Origin: Betaproteobacteria bacterium
Lineage (GTDB): Bacteria; Pseudomonadota; Gammaproteobacteria; Burkholderiales; Casimicrobiaceae
Assembly (NCBI GenBank): GCA_004293675.1
Contig: READ01000021.1
Span: 1 to 64,000 of the forward strand
Reading direction: 5' to 3'
Length of the DNA: 64,000 bases
The position numbers and the translations under genes were made by a program. This document shows positions 33,179 through 41,500 of this stretch, one piece after another. The notes under the pieces are model-generated. The model did not search any database. It was not told where the DNA came from and was given only the letters and a program-made list of their open reading frames with translations. The stretch's first letter is position 1. Each line of letters opens with the position of its first letter.

Positions 33179-34381
33179 ATGCTGATCGAAATCAAAGTCC
33201 CCCAACTCGCCGAAGGCACCCCTGAAGGCACACTGGCCGCATGGCACGTCAAGCCCGGTCAAGCCGTTAAGCGCGACCAGAATTTGTGCGATATCGAAAC
33301 CGATAAAGTCGTGTTGGAAACCCCCGCGCAGGGCGATGGCGTGTTGGTTGAAATCAAAGTGCAATCGGGTGCAACGGTGACCTCGGGCGTGGTGCTTGGC
33401 GTGATCGATACAGAAGCTAAAGCCGGAGCTGCACCAGCAGCGGCATCAGCGCCTGTACAAGCGGCGGCGGCTGTATCGCCGTCTGCTCCCACCGCTCTCC
33501 CCGCCGCCAAGAAAATGATGGCCGATCAAGGCGTTGATCCGGCGAGTATTCAGGGCACTGGCCGAGGCGTTCGAATCACCAAAGGTGACGTGATTGCGGC
33601 GCTGGAGCCCAAAGCCGCCCCTGCCGCAGCGCCAGCAGCCGCACCGGTCTCCGCACCGCGCGTTGCCGTGCCGCTCGGTAATCGCCCCGAGCAGCGCGTA
33701 CCGATGACCCGTCTGCGCGCTCGCGTTGCTGAGCGGTTGGTGCAGAGCCAATCAACGGCCGCCATTTTGACAACGTTCAACGAAGTCAACATGAAGCCAG
33801 TGATCGATCTGCGCACCACATACAAAGACAAGTTTGAAAAAGTGCATGGCGTGAAGCTTGGCTTCATGAGCTTCTTTGTTAAAGCCGCTGTACATGCACT
33901 CAAAATGTACCCAGTGGTCAACGCATCAGTCGACGGCAGCGACATCGTGTACCACGGCTATTACGACATCGGCATCGCCGTCGGCTCGCCACGCGGCCTG
34001 GTCGTGCCGATCCTCCGGGACTGCGATCAGATGAGCATTGCGGACATCGAAAAGCAAATCGCCGACTATGGCAAACGCGCAGGCGAAGGCAAACTCGGCA
34101 TCGAAGAATTGACTGGCGGCACGTTCACCATTTCCAACGGCGGCACCTTCGGATCGATGCTCTCAACGCCGATCATCAATCCGCCGCAGAGCGCAATCCT
34201 CGGCGTACACGCCACCAAAGATCGCGCCGTGGTCGTAGATGGACAAATCGTTGTGCGTCCGATGAACTACCTCGCCATGAGTTATGACCATCGGATCATC
34301 GACGGTCGTGAAGCGGTGTTGGCGTTGGTCGCGATGAAGGATGCGCTGGAAGATCCGGCGCGATTGTTGTTGGATTTGTGA
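33179..34381 (+). CDS. odhB: 2-oxoglutarate dehydrogenase E2 component (dihydrolipoyl succinyltransferase)
   Basis: 400 residues from the ATG at 33179; the longer frame reads through a repeat. Residues 1-75 are a lipoyl domain with the modified lysine in CDIETDKVVLE. An Ala/Pro linker, a peripheral-subunit-binding domain (AKKMMADQGVDPASIQGTGRGVRITKGDV), a second linker and the catalytic domain with SYDHRIIDGREAV follow. It transfers the succinyl group to CoA. Confidence 0.98.
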   Translation: MLIEIKVPQLAEGTPEGTLAAWHVKPGQAVKRDQNLCDIETDKVVLETPAQGDGVLVEIKVQSGATVTSGVVLGVIDTEAKAGAAPAAASAPVQAAAAVSPSAPTALPAAKKMMADQGVDPASIQGTGRGVRITKGDVIAALEPKAAPAAAPAAAPVSAPRVAVPLGNRPEQRVPMTRLRARVAERLVQSQSTAAILTTFNEVNMKPVIDLRTTYKDKFEKVHGVKLGFMSFFVKAAVHALKMYPVVNASVDGSDIVYHGYYDIGIAVGSPRGLVVPILRDCDQMSIADIEKQIADYGKRAGEGKLGIEELTGGTFTISNGGTFGSMLSTPIINPPQSAILGVHATKDRAVVVDGQIVVRPMNYLAMSYDHRIIDGREAVLALVAMKDALEDPARLLLDL

Positions 34382-34388
34382 CTTCGGT

Positions 34389-34706
34389 ATGCTGGCTTTC
34401 ATCACGAACAGGCTGTCCACGCCTACAGTCGTGTTCGCTGCTCTACTTGGCTTCGTGCAATTGAGCGGATGCGCATCGTCTCGGCCGACCTACACCGCCA
34501 GCGGCAAGGCCGGACACGTGTTGGATTGCTCGGGTACTGCGCGTAACTGGGGCATGTGTTTGGAGAAAGCTGGAGAGCATTGCGGACGCAAGGGCTATTC
34601 GGTTTTGGAGCGTTCCGACGAAAGGGGCAAAATGGTCAGCGCCACCCGTGATTCGGTCTACGCAACGACAACGACGAAGCGAATCATGCTCATTGCTTGC
34701 AACTAA
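34389..34706 (+). CDS. Small lipoprotein of unknown function
   Basis: 105 residues from the ATG at 34389, seven bases after odhB. A lipoprotein signal ends in the lipobox LSGC (about Cys28). The mature part has four further cysteines (LDCSGTARNWGMC, EHCGRKGY and a terminal ACN), which could form disulphides in the periplasm. No family name is certain. The position suggests cotranscription with odhB. Confidence 0.7.
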   Translation: MLAFITNRLSTPTVVFAALLGFVQLSGCASSRPTYTASGKAGHVLDCSGTARNWGMCLEKAGEHCGRKGYSVLERSDERGKMVSATRDSVYATTTTKRIMLIACN

Positions 34707-34771
34707 TCCGATGCGCACTGTGTGACCACCCCCGAATCAAAAAGCGCAACGGGATGGTGACAAGTGATGTG

Positions 34772-34955
34772 GGCTGGGTTGAGGAACGAAACCCGGCACT
34801 TTGATGAGGCGATGATGCTGGGTTGTCAAACCCAGCAATTCGCGGGAACGATCAGGTTGGGTTTTGCAACCCAGCCGACGAATGACAGGAAACAATTTCG
34901 CGATTTTTGCGATTGGAAATCACAATGGGTCAATTTGAAGTGTTAGTAACTGGTG
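34772..34955. repeat. Duplicated lpdA leader and start, upstream copy
   Basis: The stretch begins with GGCTGGGTTGAGGAACGAAA, includes two further hairpins of the CTGGGTT/AACCCAG type, and ends in a copy of the lpdA leader and first ten codons: ATGGGTCAATTTGAAGTG at 34925 against ATGGATCAATTTGACGTA at 35822. Reading on gives only 21 codons before a stop, so this is a decayed lpdA start. The region 34707-35002 holds no other gene. Confidence 0.75.
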
Positions 34956-35002
34956 AACTTGATGTCGCGGTGGTTCAAGTCGTTTCCTGAGCCACCGACG
35001 CC

Positions 35003-35528
35003 ATGAGCGAGTCCAAGAAGATCATCATCATCGCAGGACCCAATGGGGCTGGAAAGACCACGTTCGCGAGAGAATTTCTTCCACTCGAGGCTAGTTGCCC
35101 ATCGTTCATCAATGCGGATTTGATTGCCCAGGGCATTTCGCCCTTTGCACCTGAGACTGTCGCAATCGCCGCTGGTCGGATCATGTTGAGTCTCCTAAAC
35201 TAGCACGTTGAAAGAGGAAACAGCTTTGCAGTCGAGACGACGTTAAGCGGGAGAGGTTATGCGCGAATGATTCCTGAATGGCGAAGTCGACGTTATCGTG
35301 TCGAATCGTTTTTTTCTCACGTTGCCGAGCGTCGAGTTCGCTGTGGAGCGCGTGGCACAACGGGTTCGTCAGGGCGGCCACGACATTCCAAGGGCGGTCA
35401 TCGCCAGACGATTTGTATCGGGGCTGCGTCAGTTCGATGGTGTGTACAAATCGCTTGTTGATGCGTGGACCTTGATCGACACATCAACTTCTCCTTACGA
35501 AGTGTTGGATTGGAGTGAACGAAAGTGA
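35003..35528 (+). pseudogene. Broken zeta-toxin-like P-loop kinase gene
   Basis: The first 66 codons encode [21 protein letters not shown] and [13 protein letters not shown], a Walker A and substrate region of the zeta-toxin/ATPase family. An in-frame TAG at 35201-35203 interrupts the frame, which then goes on with SFAVETTLSGRGYARMIPEW. At a run of seven T near 35309-35315 the frame shifts, and the rest (EFAVERVAQRVRQGGHDIP to VLDWSERK) lies in another frame. So one nonsense and one frameshift mutation have destroyed a gene of about 175 codons. Confidence 0.85.
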
Positions 35529-35541
35529 AAAAAATCGAAAC

Positions 35542-35700
35542 ATGGCAAGACCTTTATCCGAAGCGAGGTCGGCCGATCTGCGTAATCTTCCAGCGGCGCT
35601 TGAGCGAGCATTTTTGCGAGCGCAAGCCTTAGCTAAACAAACCGATACCTATCTGATCGTTCAACAAAACGGGCAGTTGGTGAAATTGAAAGTGACGTAG
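35542..35700 (+). CDS. Small protein accompanying the zeta-like toxin gene
   Basis: About 52 residues from the ATG at 35542; a GTG at 35515, overlapping the end of the toxin remnant, would add nine. The segment LPAALERAFLRAQALAKQTDTYLIVQQNGQLVKLKV resembles the short helix-plus-strand proteins often coded next to such P-loop kinases. It is still intact although the toxin gene is broken, but may no longer serve a purpose. An antitoxin role is only suggested by position. Confidence 0.55.
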   Translation: MARPLSEARSADLRNLPAALERAFLRAQALAKQTDTYLIVQQNGQLVKLKVT

Positions 35701-35707
35701 CGAGGTA

Positions 35708-35852
35708 GGCTGGGTTGAGGAACGAAACCCAGCACTTCGATGGACCTATCAGGCTGGGCTTTGCAACCCAGCCTGTGAATTTAAGGAAACAGTTTCGCGA
35801 CTTCAGCGACGGGAAATCAAAATGGATCAATTTGACGTAGTAGTAATTGGTG
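35708..35852. repeat. lpdA leader, downstream copy of the duplication
   Basis: It begins with GGCTGGGTTGAGGAACGAAA, has a CTGGGCTTTGCAACCCAG hairpin, and runs into the functional lpdA start. By eye it matches 34772-34955 at about four of five positions outside a segment that is missing here. The two copies flank the broken toxin cassette as direct repeats. Confidence 0.75.
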
Positions 35853-37249
35853 GCGGCCCGGGCGGCTATGTGGCGGCGATTCGCGCGGCGCAGCTGGGTT
35901 TCAAGACCGCATGTATCGACGAATGGAAAAACGCGGCGGGTAAGCCTGCGCCGGGTGGCACTTGCACGAATGTGGGGTGCATTCCGTCAAAGGCATTGCT
36001 GCAATCCTCTGAGCACTATGACCATGCGATGCATCACTTTGCGGATCACGGCATTACTGCGTCTGGCGTGAAGATGGACGTTGCGAAGATGCTCGCGCGC
36101 AAAGATGCGGTGGTCAAGCAAAACAATGATGGCATCTTGTATTTATTTAAGAAAAACAAGGTCACGTTTTTCCACGGGCGCGGCGCGTTTGTTGGCGCAG
36201 CGAAAGACGGCGTTTACGAAATCGCGGTGGGTGAGTCGGCGGCCACATCGATTGCGGCTAAGCACGTCATCATCGCCACGGGTTCGAATGCTCGAGCGTT
36301 ACCCGGTGCGGCGTTTGACGAGAAACTGATTCTCTCGAACGATGGCGCGCTCCGAGTGGGCGAAGTCCCGAAATCACTTGGCGTGATCGGTGCGGGCGTG
36401 ATCGGTTTGGAGATGGGCTCGGTGTGGCGTCGCTTGGGTAGCGACGTGACGGTACTCGAAGGTTTGCCAACGTTCCTTGGCGCGGTCGATGAATCGATTG
36501 CAAAGGAAGCGCTAAAGCTCTTTACCAAACAGGGTTTGAAGATTTCGCTGGGCGTAAAAGTTGGTGCGATCAAACCGGGCAAAAACAACGTCGCCGTGGA
36601 ATACACCACCGCCGACGGCAAAACAGAAAACGCAACGTTTGATCGGCTGATCGTGTCCATCGGTCGCACGCCCAACACCAACGGCTTGAACGCCGAAGCG
36701 GGCGGGGTGAAACTCGACGAACGTGGCTTCATCACTGTGGATGGCGATTGCAAAACCAGTGCGCCCAACGTTTGGGCGGTGGGCGACGTGGTGCGCGGTC
36801 CGATGCTCGCTCACAAGGCCGAGGAAGAGGGCGTGGCCGTGGCTGAGCGCATCGCTGGCCAGCACCCGCACATCGATTTCAACTGCATTCCATGGGTGAT
36901 TTACACCTCGCCTGAAATTGCGTGGGTCGGTCAAACTGAGCAGCAGTTAAAGGCGTCAGGCGTCGCTTACAAATCCGGTTCGTTCCCCTTCATGGCCAAC
37001 GGCCGTGCTCGTGCGTTGGGCAATACAGACGGTATGGTCAAAATTCTGGCCGATGCGAAGACCGATAAAGTGCTCGGCATGCACGTGATCGGCCCGGTTG
37101 CATCAGAGCTGATTGCTGAGGGCGTGATGGCGATGGAATTCGGTGCATCGTCTGAGGACATCGCGCGGATTTGTCATGCGCATCCAACGCTTTCAGAGGC
37201 AACGAAGGAAGCGGCGCTGGCGGTCGATAAGCGCACACTCAACTTCTAG
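35822..37249 (+). CDS. lpdA: Dihydrolipoyl dehydrogenase (E3)
   Basis: 475 residues. FAD site VIGGGPGGYVAAIRAAQLG, redox cysteines in GGTCTNVGCIPSKALL, NAD site IGAGVIGLEMGSVWRRLG, and the C-terminal catalytic dyad in CHAHPTLSEATKEA are complete. The short insertion EWKNAAGKPAPG before the active site is common in betaproteobacterial E3 proteins. It reoxidises dihydrolipoamide of OdhB. Confidence 0.98.
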   Translation: MDQFDVVVIGGGPGGYVAAIRAAQLGFKTACIDEWKNAAGKPAPGGTCTNVGCIPSKALLQSSEHYDHAMHHFADHGITASGVKMDVAKMLARKDAVVKQNNDGILYLFKKNKVTFFHGRGAFVGAAKDGVYEIAVGESAATSIAAKHVIIATGSNARALPGAAFDEKLILSNDGALRVGEVPKSLGVIGAGVIGLEMGSVWRRLGSDVTVLEGLPTFLGAVDESIAKEALKLFTKQGLKISLGVKVGAIKPGKNNVAVEYTTADGKTENATFDRLIVSIGRTPNTNGLNAEAGGVKLDERGFITVDGDCKTSAPNVWAVGDVVRGPMLAHKAEEEGVAVAERIAGQHPHIDFNCIPWVIYTSPEIAWVGQTEQQLKASGVAYKSGSFPFMANGRARALGNTDGMVKILADAKTDKVLGMHVIGPVASELIAEGVMAMEFGASSEDIARICHAHPTLSEATKEAALAVDKRTLNF

Positions 37250-37253
37250 AATT

Positions 37254-37376
37254 CCCCTCTCCCGCAGGCGGGAGAGGGGCTAGGGGTGAGGGTGTGTATG
37301 GATGATGAGGCGTGTTGAATCGGCTCTCCTCGCACAAACACCCTCACCCCAACCCTCTCCCGCCTGCGGGAGAGGG
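37254..37376. repeat. GC-rich paired palindromic repeat, family B (lpdA-zapE spacer)
   Basis: CCCCTCTCCCGC-AG-GCGGGAGAGGGG (37254-37279) and CCCTCTCCCGC-CT-GCGGGAGAGGG (37353-37376) enclose TAGGGGTGAGGGTG and its inverse CACCCTCACCCC. The final GAGAGGGAG lies 11 bases before the zapE ATG and may serve as its ribosome-binding site. Confidence 0.85.
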
Positions 37377-37389
37377 AGCCAAACAGAAC

Positions 37390-38502
37390 ATGCTTCCCAC
37401 CCTCCAAAAACTCTGCAACGAACGCGGCATCACGTTAGACCCAGCTCAGCAACGCGCGGCTGAGCGGCTCGCGCGATTGAACGACGAGCTCACCGCGTTC
37501 AAGAACAAGCGCGCGTCACTGATCGGGCGTGTCTTTTCAAAACCGACCGTCCCGCAGAGCGTTTACTTTTTTGGGGGTGTCGGACGCGGTAAATCGCTGC
37601 TGATGGACACGTTCTACAGCGCCTCCAAGATTCGCCGCAAAACGCGCATCCACTTTCACGCGTTCATGCGCAGCGTGCATGAAGAACTTCGCACGCTCAA
37701 GCACGAGGCTGATCCTTTGGTGGCTGTGGCAGAGCGATTGGCAGAGCGCTATCGGCTGATTTGCTTTGATGAGTTTCACGTCAGCGATATCGCCGACGCG
37801 ATGATTCTGGGACGACTTTTGGCGAACTGTTTCGAGCATGGCATCGTGTTTGTAATGACGTCAAACTATCAGCCGGATCGCTTGTATCCCGACGGATTGC
37901 AGCGACAAAATTTCATGCCCACCATTGCGCTCATCAAAGACAAGATGGATATCGTCGAGGTCGATTCGGGTGTCGACTATCGTCGCCGCACGCTCGAACA
38001 AGACAGCGTCTATCACTGGCCGCTTGGCACAGACGCCGATTCCAAACTCAGTGCAACGTTCAATCGGCTGGCAACAAAAGCGCTCACTGAAAAATCAATC
38101 ACCTTGTATGGTCGCGAGATTTCGCTTCGCAAACATGCTGACGGCGTGATCTGGTTTGATTTCTCCGCGCTGTGCGAAACGCCGCGTTCGCAAAACGATT
38201 ACTTGGAGTTGGCGCAGGCCCATCATTCGATGATTCTGTCGAACGTGCCGATGCTGGGTAGCAAAGAGAGCAACGTGATTCGTCGATTTACGTTACTCGT
38301 TGACGTGCTCTACGATCATCGTGTGAAGCTCATCATCAGTGCTGCTGCGCCGCTTGCCGAAATATCCCGAGTCGATGATTCAGTCACCGATGGCGACACG
38401 CGGCGCGTGTTGTCTGAATTCGCCCGGACTACATCACGGTTGACGGAAATGCAGAGCGCGGAATACATGAGCGAGGCGCATTTGCCGTCGCTGGCGCGGT
38501 AG
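37390..38502 (+). CDS. zapE: Cell division protein ZapE (AFG1-type ATPase)
   Basis: 370 residues from the ATG at 37390; the frame upstream encodes only repeat-derived PHPNPLPPAGEG. Walker A is in YFFGGVGRGKSLLMD, Walker B in RLICFDEFHVSDIADAMIL, and the arginine region in FVMTSNYQPDRLYPDG, typical of the AFG1/ZapE family. ZapE acts at the division site in E. coli. It follows the odh-lpd row on the same strand, as is common in Burkholderiales. Confidence 0.95.
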   Translation: MLPTLQKLCNERGITLDPAQQRAAERLARLNDELTAFKNKRASLIGRVFSKPTVPQSVYFFGGVGRGKSLLMDTFYSASKIRRKTRIHFHAFMRSVHEELRTLKHEADPLVAVAERLAERYRLICFDEFHVSDIADAMILGRLLANCFEHGIVFVMTSNYQPDRLYPDGLQRQNFMPTIALIKDKMDIVEVDSGVDYRRRTLEQDSVYHWPLGTDADSKLSATFNRLATKALTEKSITLYGREISLRKHADGVIWFDFSALCETPRSQNDYLELAQAHHSMILSNVPMLGSKESNVIRRFTLLVDVLYDHRVKLIISAAAPLAEISRVDDSVTDGDTRRVLSEFARTTSRLTEMQSAEYMSEAHLPSLAR

Positions 38503-38543
38503 CGCGCAATTGCAGCTAGAGACAACCAGCTTTTTGAAAGCAT

Positions 38544-38627
38544 GCCATACAAAATATGGCGTTTGAACGATTTTTAATGCTATTCAACGAATAGTAAAAA
38601 TAGAATGAAGCCCTTATTTCAAAAGGC
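38544..38627. repeat. 84-bp paired-hairpin element, copy 3
   Basis: The ends are GCCATACAAAATATGGC (38544-38560) and GCCCTTATTTCAAAAGGC (38610-38627), with a central hairpin CTATTC-AAC-GAATAG (38580-38594). It is exactly 84 bp, and lies between the convergent zapE and DUF2065 genes, where it could also end transcription. Confidence 0.75.
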
Positions 38628-38644
38628 ATTTACGCCGTATGCTG

Positions 38645-38836
38645 TTAACCCGCAACCGCCACGGTAATCCAGTACGAAATCAGTCCAATCACGATCGACA
38701 ACAGCCCGACCATTCGAAGCTGCCCGTCTGAAAACTGTGACACACGATTCATCGTTTCACGCCACGCTTTGGGCGCAAGAAAGGGCATCAATCCTTCAAC
38801 AACAAGGACGAGGCAAAGGGCGGCTAGAAATTCCAT
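38645..38836 (-). CDS. DUF2065 family small membrane protein (YjeT-like)
   Basis: 63 residues. Two hydrophobic helices (LAALCLVLVVEGLMPFLAP and VGLLSIVIGLISYWITVAV) flank WRETMNRVSQFSDGQLR, the DUF2065 signature. In E. coli the homologue yjeT is also next to hflKC, which agrees with its place downstream of hflC here. The function is unknown. Confidence 0.88.
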   Translation of the reverse strand: MEFLAALCLVLVVEGLMPFLAPKAWRETMNRVSQFSDGQLRMVGLLSIVIGLISYWITVAVAG

Positions 38837-38846
38837 TAGTTGCTTC

Positions 38847-39076
38847 GCAAAGGACGAAAGACGAAGGACGAATGACGAAATCCGGGCACGTTCATAGTTC
38901 GCAAAACTCTAGAGCTTAAGCAGCGCACGCGATGCGAGTCTTCGCGCGCAAAGCTTTGCGTCATTCGTCATTGGTCTTTTCGTCCTTCGCGCAAAACCGA
39001 ATCAGCCGACGCGAGCAGCGATTTCGTGGCGCGAAACTTTGCGTCATTCGTCATTGGTCCGTTCGTCCTTCGCGCG
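38847..39076. repeat. GACGAA-heptamer repeats, family E, three arms (DUF2065-hflC spacer)
   Basis: The arm at 38847-38879 has four tandem heptamers ending in GACGAA (GGACGAAAGACGAAGGACG and on). Inverted arms lie at about 38955-38992 and 39038-39076 (TTTGCGTCATTCGTCATTGG in both), repeated directly about 80 bases apart. No gene lies in this 285-bp spacer. Confidence 0.72.
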
Positions 39077-39121
39077 CAATCAACTCAACGGCGGCAACAA
39101 ACCAGTGCTCTGCGCGCGAAT

Positions 39122-39994
39122 TCACTTCGCCCGCGAACCCTGCTTCAAGAACTTAAAGAAATCCGCGCTGGGATCGAGCACCATTACGTCGCTCTTGTTT
39201 TTGAACGACGCTTTATACGCATCGAGCGAGCGATAAAACGAGTAAAACTCTGCGTTCTGGCCGTACGCAGCGCTGTAGATCGCGGCGGCTTTGGCGTCGC
39301 CTGCACCTTGTTTTTCTTGCGCGGTTTTGTACGCTTCGGCCAAGATTACCTGCGCTTGCTTATCGGCGTCGGCTTTGATTTTTTCGCCATCAGCACCGCC
39401 GGTGGAGCGCAGCTCGGCTGCAACGCGCTGACGCTCTGAGCGCATACGATCGAACACGCGGGTCGATACCGAGTCATCAAAATCGACGCGCTTCAATCGA
39501 ACGTCAACAATTTTCACGCCGATTTTTTTGGCGTCGAGCTCAGCCGATTCGCGAACGGCTGACATGATTTTTTCGCGCTCACCGGAGATCACTTCGAGCA
39601 GCGTGCGACGACCGAATTCTTCGCGCAGCAACGAGGTCACAGTTTGACCGATGCGTCGCTCGGCTTGCTTTTCATCACCCGCCACAGCGCGCAAAAATTC
39701 GCGTGCATCAGCGATTTGCCACTTCACGTAGGAATCGACTTGAACAGGTTGATTCTCTTTCGTGTTGAAGCGATCCGATTCCGCGCTGTCGAGCGTGAGG
39801 ATTTGCTTGCTGTATTTCGTGACCTTTTGAATGAACGGTAATTTCCATCCAAGGCCGGGTTTGTCTTGAATGGATTTGACTTCGCCGAACTGGCTAATCA
39901 TTGCGAATTCACGCTCGTCAACTGTGAAAAGAATTTGCGACATCGCAAAAATGGCGACGAGAAATGCGGTGAGTGCTGGAGCAATTTTGTTCAT
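39122..39994 (-). CDS. hflC: HflC, regulator of FtsH protease
   Basis: 290 residues from the ATG at 39994, giving the N-terminal anchor NKIAPALTAFLVAIFAMSQILFTVDEREFAMISQFGEV. The SPFH/prohibitin domain follows (GLGWKLPFIQKV, ADAREFLRAVAGDEKQAE), then the helical region RVFDRMRSERQRVAAELRSTG. With HflK it forms the large periplasmic-side assembly that encloses FtsH. It lies 22 bases after hflK. Confidence 0.95.
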   Translation of the reverse strand: MNKIAPALTAFLVAIFAMSQILFTVDEREFAMISQFGEVKSIQDKPGLGWKLPFIQKVTKYSKQILTLDSAESDRFNTKENQPVQVDSYVKWQIADAREFLRAVAGDEKQAERRIGQTVTSLLREEFGRRTLLEVISGEREKIMSAVRESAELDAKKIGVKIVDVRLKRVDFDDSVSTRVFDRMRSERQRVAAELRSTGGADGEKIKADADKQAQVILAEAYKTAQEKQGAGDAKAAAIYSAAYGQNAEFYSFYRSLDAYKASFKNKSDVMVLDPSADFFKFLKQGSRAK

Positions 39995-40016
39995 GGTATT
40001 TTGCTTTTCGTCTGAC

Positions 40017-41450
40017 CTAGTTCCGAGCTTCGCGTGCGTTGCGCGTCGATTCGCGAACGTTGGATCGCGTGCCCGGCGCTTCAACAGCCGCCGCTGGATC
40101 AGGTAGCTGGGGCTTCGTAGCTTCGGGTAGCGCCGCTGCGCCTGCCGCTTCGCGCGTCGTCGCCATCAATTTATCGAGCGGCAGATAGAGCAAGCTCTGG
40201 CCTTGTTTCTGATCGATGAATACTTTGCTCGTATTGCCCAGAACCGATTGCATCATGTCCAAATACAAGCGCTCGCGGGTGACCGCTGGCGCTTTGTTGT
40301 ACTCGGTGACGATGGACCCGAAGCGAGCCGCATCACCCTGAGCGCGGGCAAGCACGCTGGCCTCATAACCGGCGGCTTCTTCGAGCAAGCGCGACGCTTT
40401 GCCGCGCGCCTCTGGAATCACGCGATTGGCGTAGGCTTGACCTTCGTTAATGAAACGATCGCGGTCTTGCTGCGCTTTCACGACGTCTTGAAACGATTCG
40501 TTCACCGCCTCGGGCGCCGCGACCGTTTGCAAATTGAGCTTGCCGATCGTGATGCCGGTGCCATACAAATCGAGGAGCTGCTGCATCAGCTTTTGCGCTG
40601 CGCCCGCGAACTCTTCGCGGCCTTGATTGAGCAGGAAATCCATTTTGCGTTTACCGACGACTTCACGCATCGCGGTTTCGGCGGCTTGCACGACGGCCTC
40701 GTCGGGGCGACGGTGGTTAAACATGAACGCTCGCGCATCAACCAGCGCGTATTGCACAGAGAATGTGATGTCGATGATGTTGAGATCTTCGGTCAGCATC
40801 TGAGCCTGCTTGGCGTCACGGCTCTTTTGATTGCCTTTAAAACCGATGTCCACCGAGCGCACCCGATTCAGATCGATTTTCTCGACCGTTTCGATGGGCC
40901 AAGGCCAGCGCCACTGCAAGCCGGGATTCGTCGTTTCAGAATACTTACCGAAACGCTGTACGATGCCGCGCTTGCCCTCCTCGACCTGATAGGTGCCCGA
41001 GGCCAGCCAGACTACAGCCGCGAGTACCGTACCAATGATGACGCCGCTGGCGGCGATTTGCGGGCTGATTGAAGGCATCTGTGGCCCGTTGCCGCCACCA
41101 CCGGGCCGACGCACGCCGCCTTTGTTATTTTTTCCGCCACCAAAAACGCCCGCGAACTTGTCGCTGACTTTTTTAAGTAATTCATCCAGGTCAGGTGGTC
41201 CATCGGGCTTCTTGCCGCCGCCCGATCCGCCGCCGCCGCCACCGCCACTACCGATAGGCCGCACGTTGGATGGCGGTTCGGCGGGCTTGTCAGCGTCGCC
41301 TGGCTTATTGCCGTCGCCTGAGCCATTGCCGCCTGCGCCGCCACCAGGCGGTGTCGCGCTGTCGGGCTTTCGGCCCCACTGCGGATCGTTGAGAGAGAGC
41401 TTGATGTGATCCCACAGACGGGTGAGCGCGCCGAGTTGAATTGTTCTCAT
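40017..41450 (-). CDS. hflK: HflK, regulator of FtsH protease
   Basis: 477 residues. The conserved SLNDPQWGRK occurs at about residue 18, so the real start may lie nearer to it, but no ATG is available and the ATG at 41450 is kept. A Gly-rich cytoplasmic stretch, a single membrane segment (IAASGVIIGTVLAAVVWLA), the SPFH domain (RFGKYSETTNPGLQWRWPWPIE) and a long helical part follow. It forms an operon with hflC and hflX. Confidence 0.94.
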   Translation of the reverse strand: MRTIQLGALTRLWDHIKLSLNDPQWGRKPDSATPPGGGAGGNGSGDGNKPGDADKPAEPPSNVRPIGSGGGGGGGSGGGKKPDGPPDLDELLKKVSDKFAGVFGGGKNNKGGVRRPGGGGNGPQMPSISPQIAASGVIIGTVLAAVVWLASGTYQVEEGKRGIVQRFGKYSETTNPGLQWRWPWPIETVEKIDLNRVRSVDIGFKGNQKSRDAKQAQMLTEDLNIIDITFSVQYALVDARAFMFNHRRPDEAVVQAAETAMREVVGKRKMDFLLNQGREEFAGAAQKLMQQLLDLYGTGITIGKLNLQTVAAPEAVNESFQDVVKAQQDRDRFINEGQAYANRVIPEARGKASRLLEEAAGYEASVLARAQGDAARFGSIVTEYNKAPAVTRERLYLDMMQSVLGNTSKVFIDQKQGQSLLYLPLDKLMATTREAAGAAALPEATKPQLPDPAAAVEAPGTRSNVRESTRNAREARN

Positions 41451-41500
41451 GATGATCTAGAAACCGTATGGGTTCGAATATTGCGTCGTTATGGTTCGAT

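Noticed and set aside
37312-37389. N-terminal extension of ZapE containing PHPNPLPPAGEG
   Set aside because: These codons come from the GC-rich repeat before the gene. The family N terminus begins at the ATG at 37390, which has its own G-rich site upstream.
38847-39076. Heptamer arrays considered as a CRISPR array
   Set aside because: The units are only 7 bp without unique spacers, and they form inverted arms, not evenly spaced direct repeats with spacers.
40203-41072. A 289-codon plus-strand frame opposite hflK
   Set aside because: The region is explained fully by hflK on the minus strand, and the plus-strand product has no recognisable motif.
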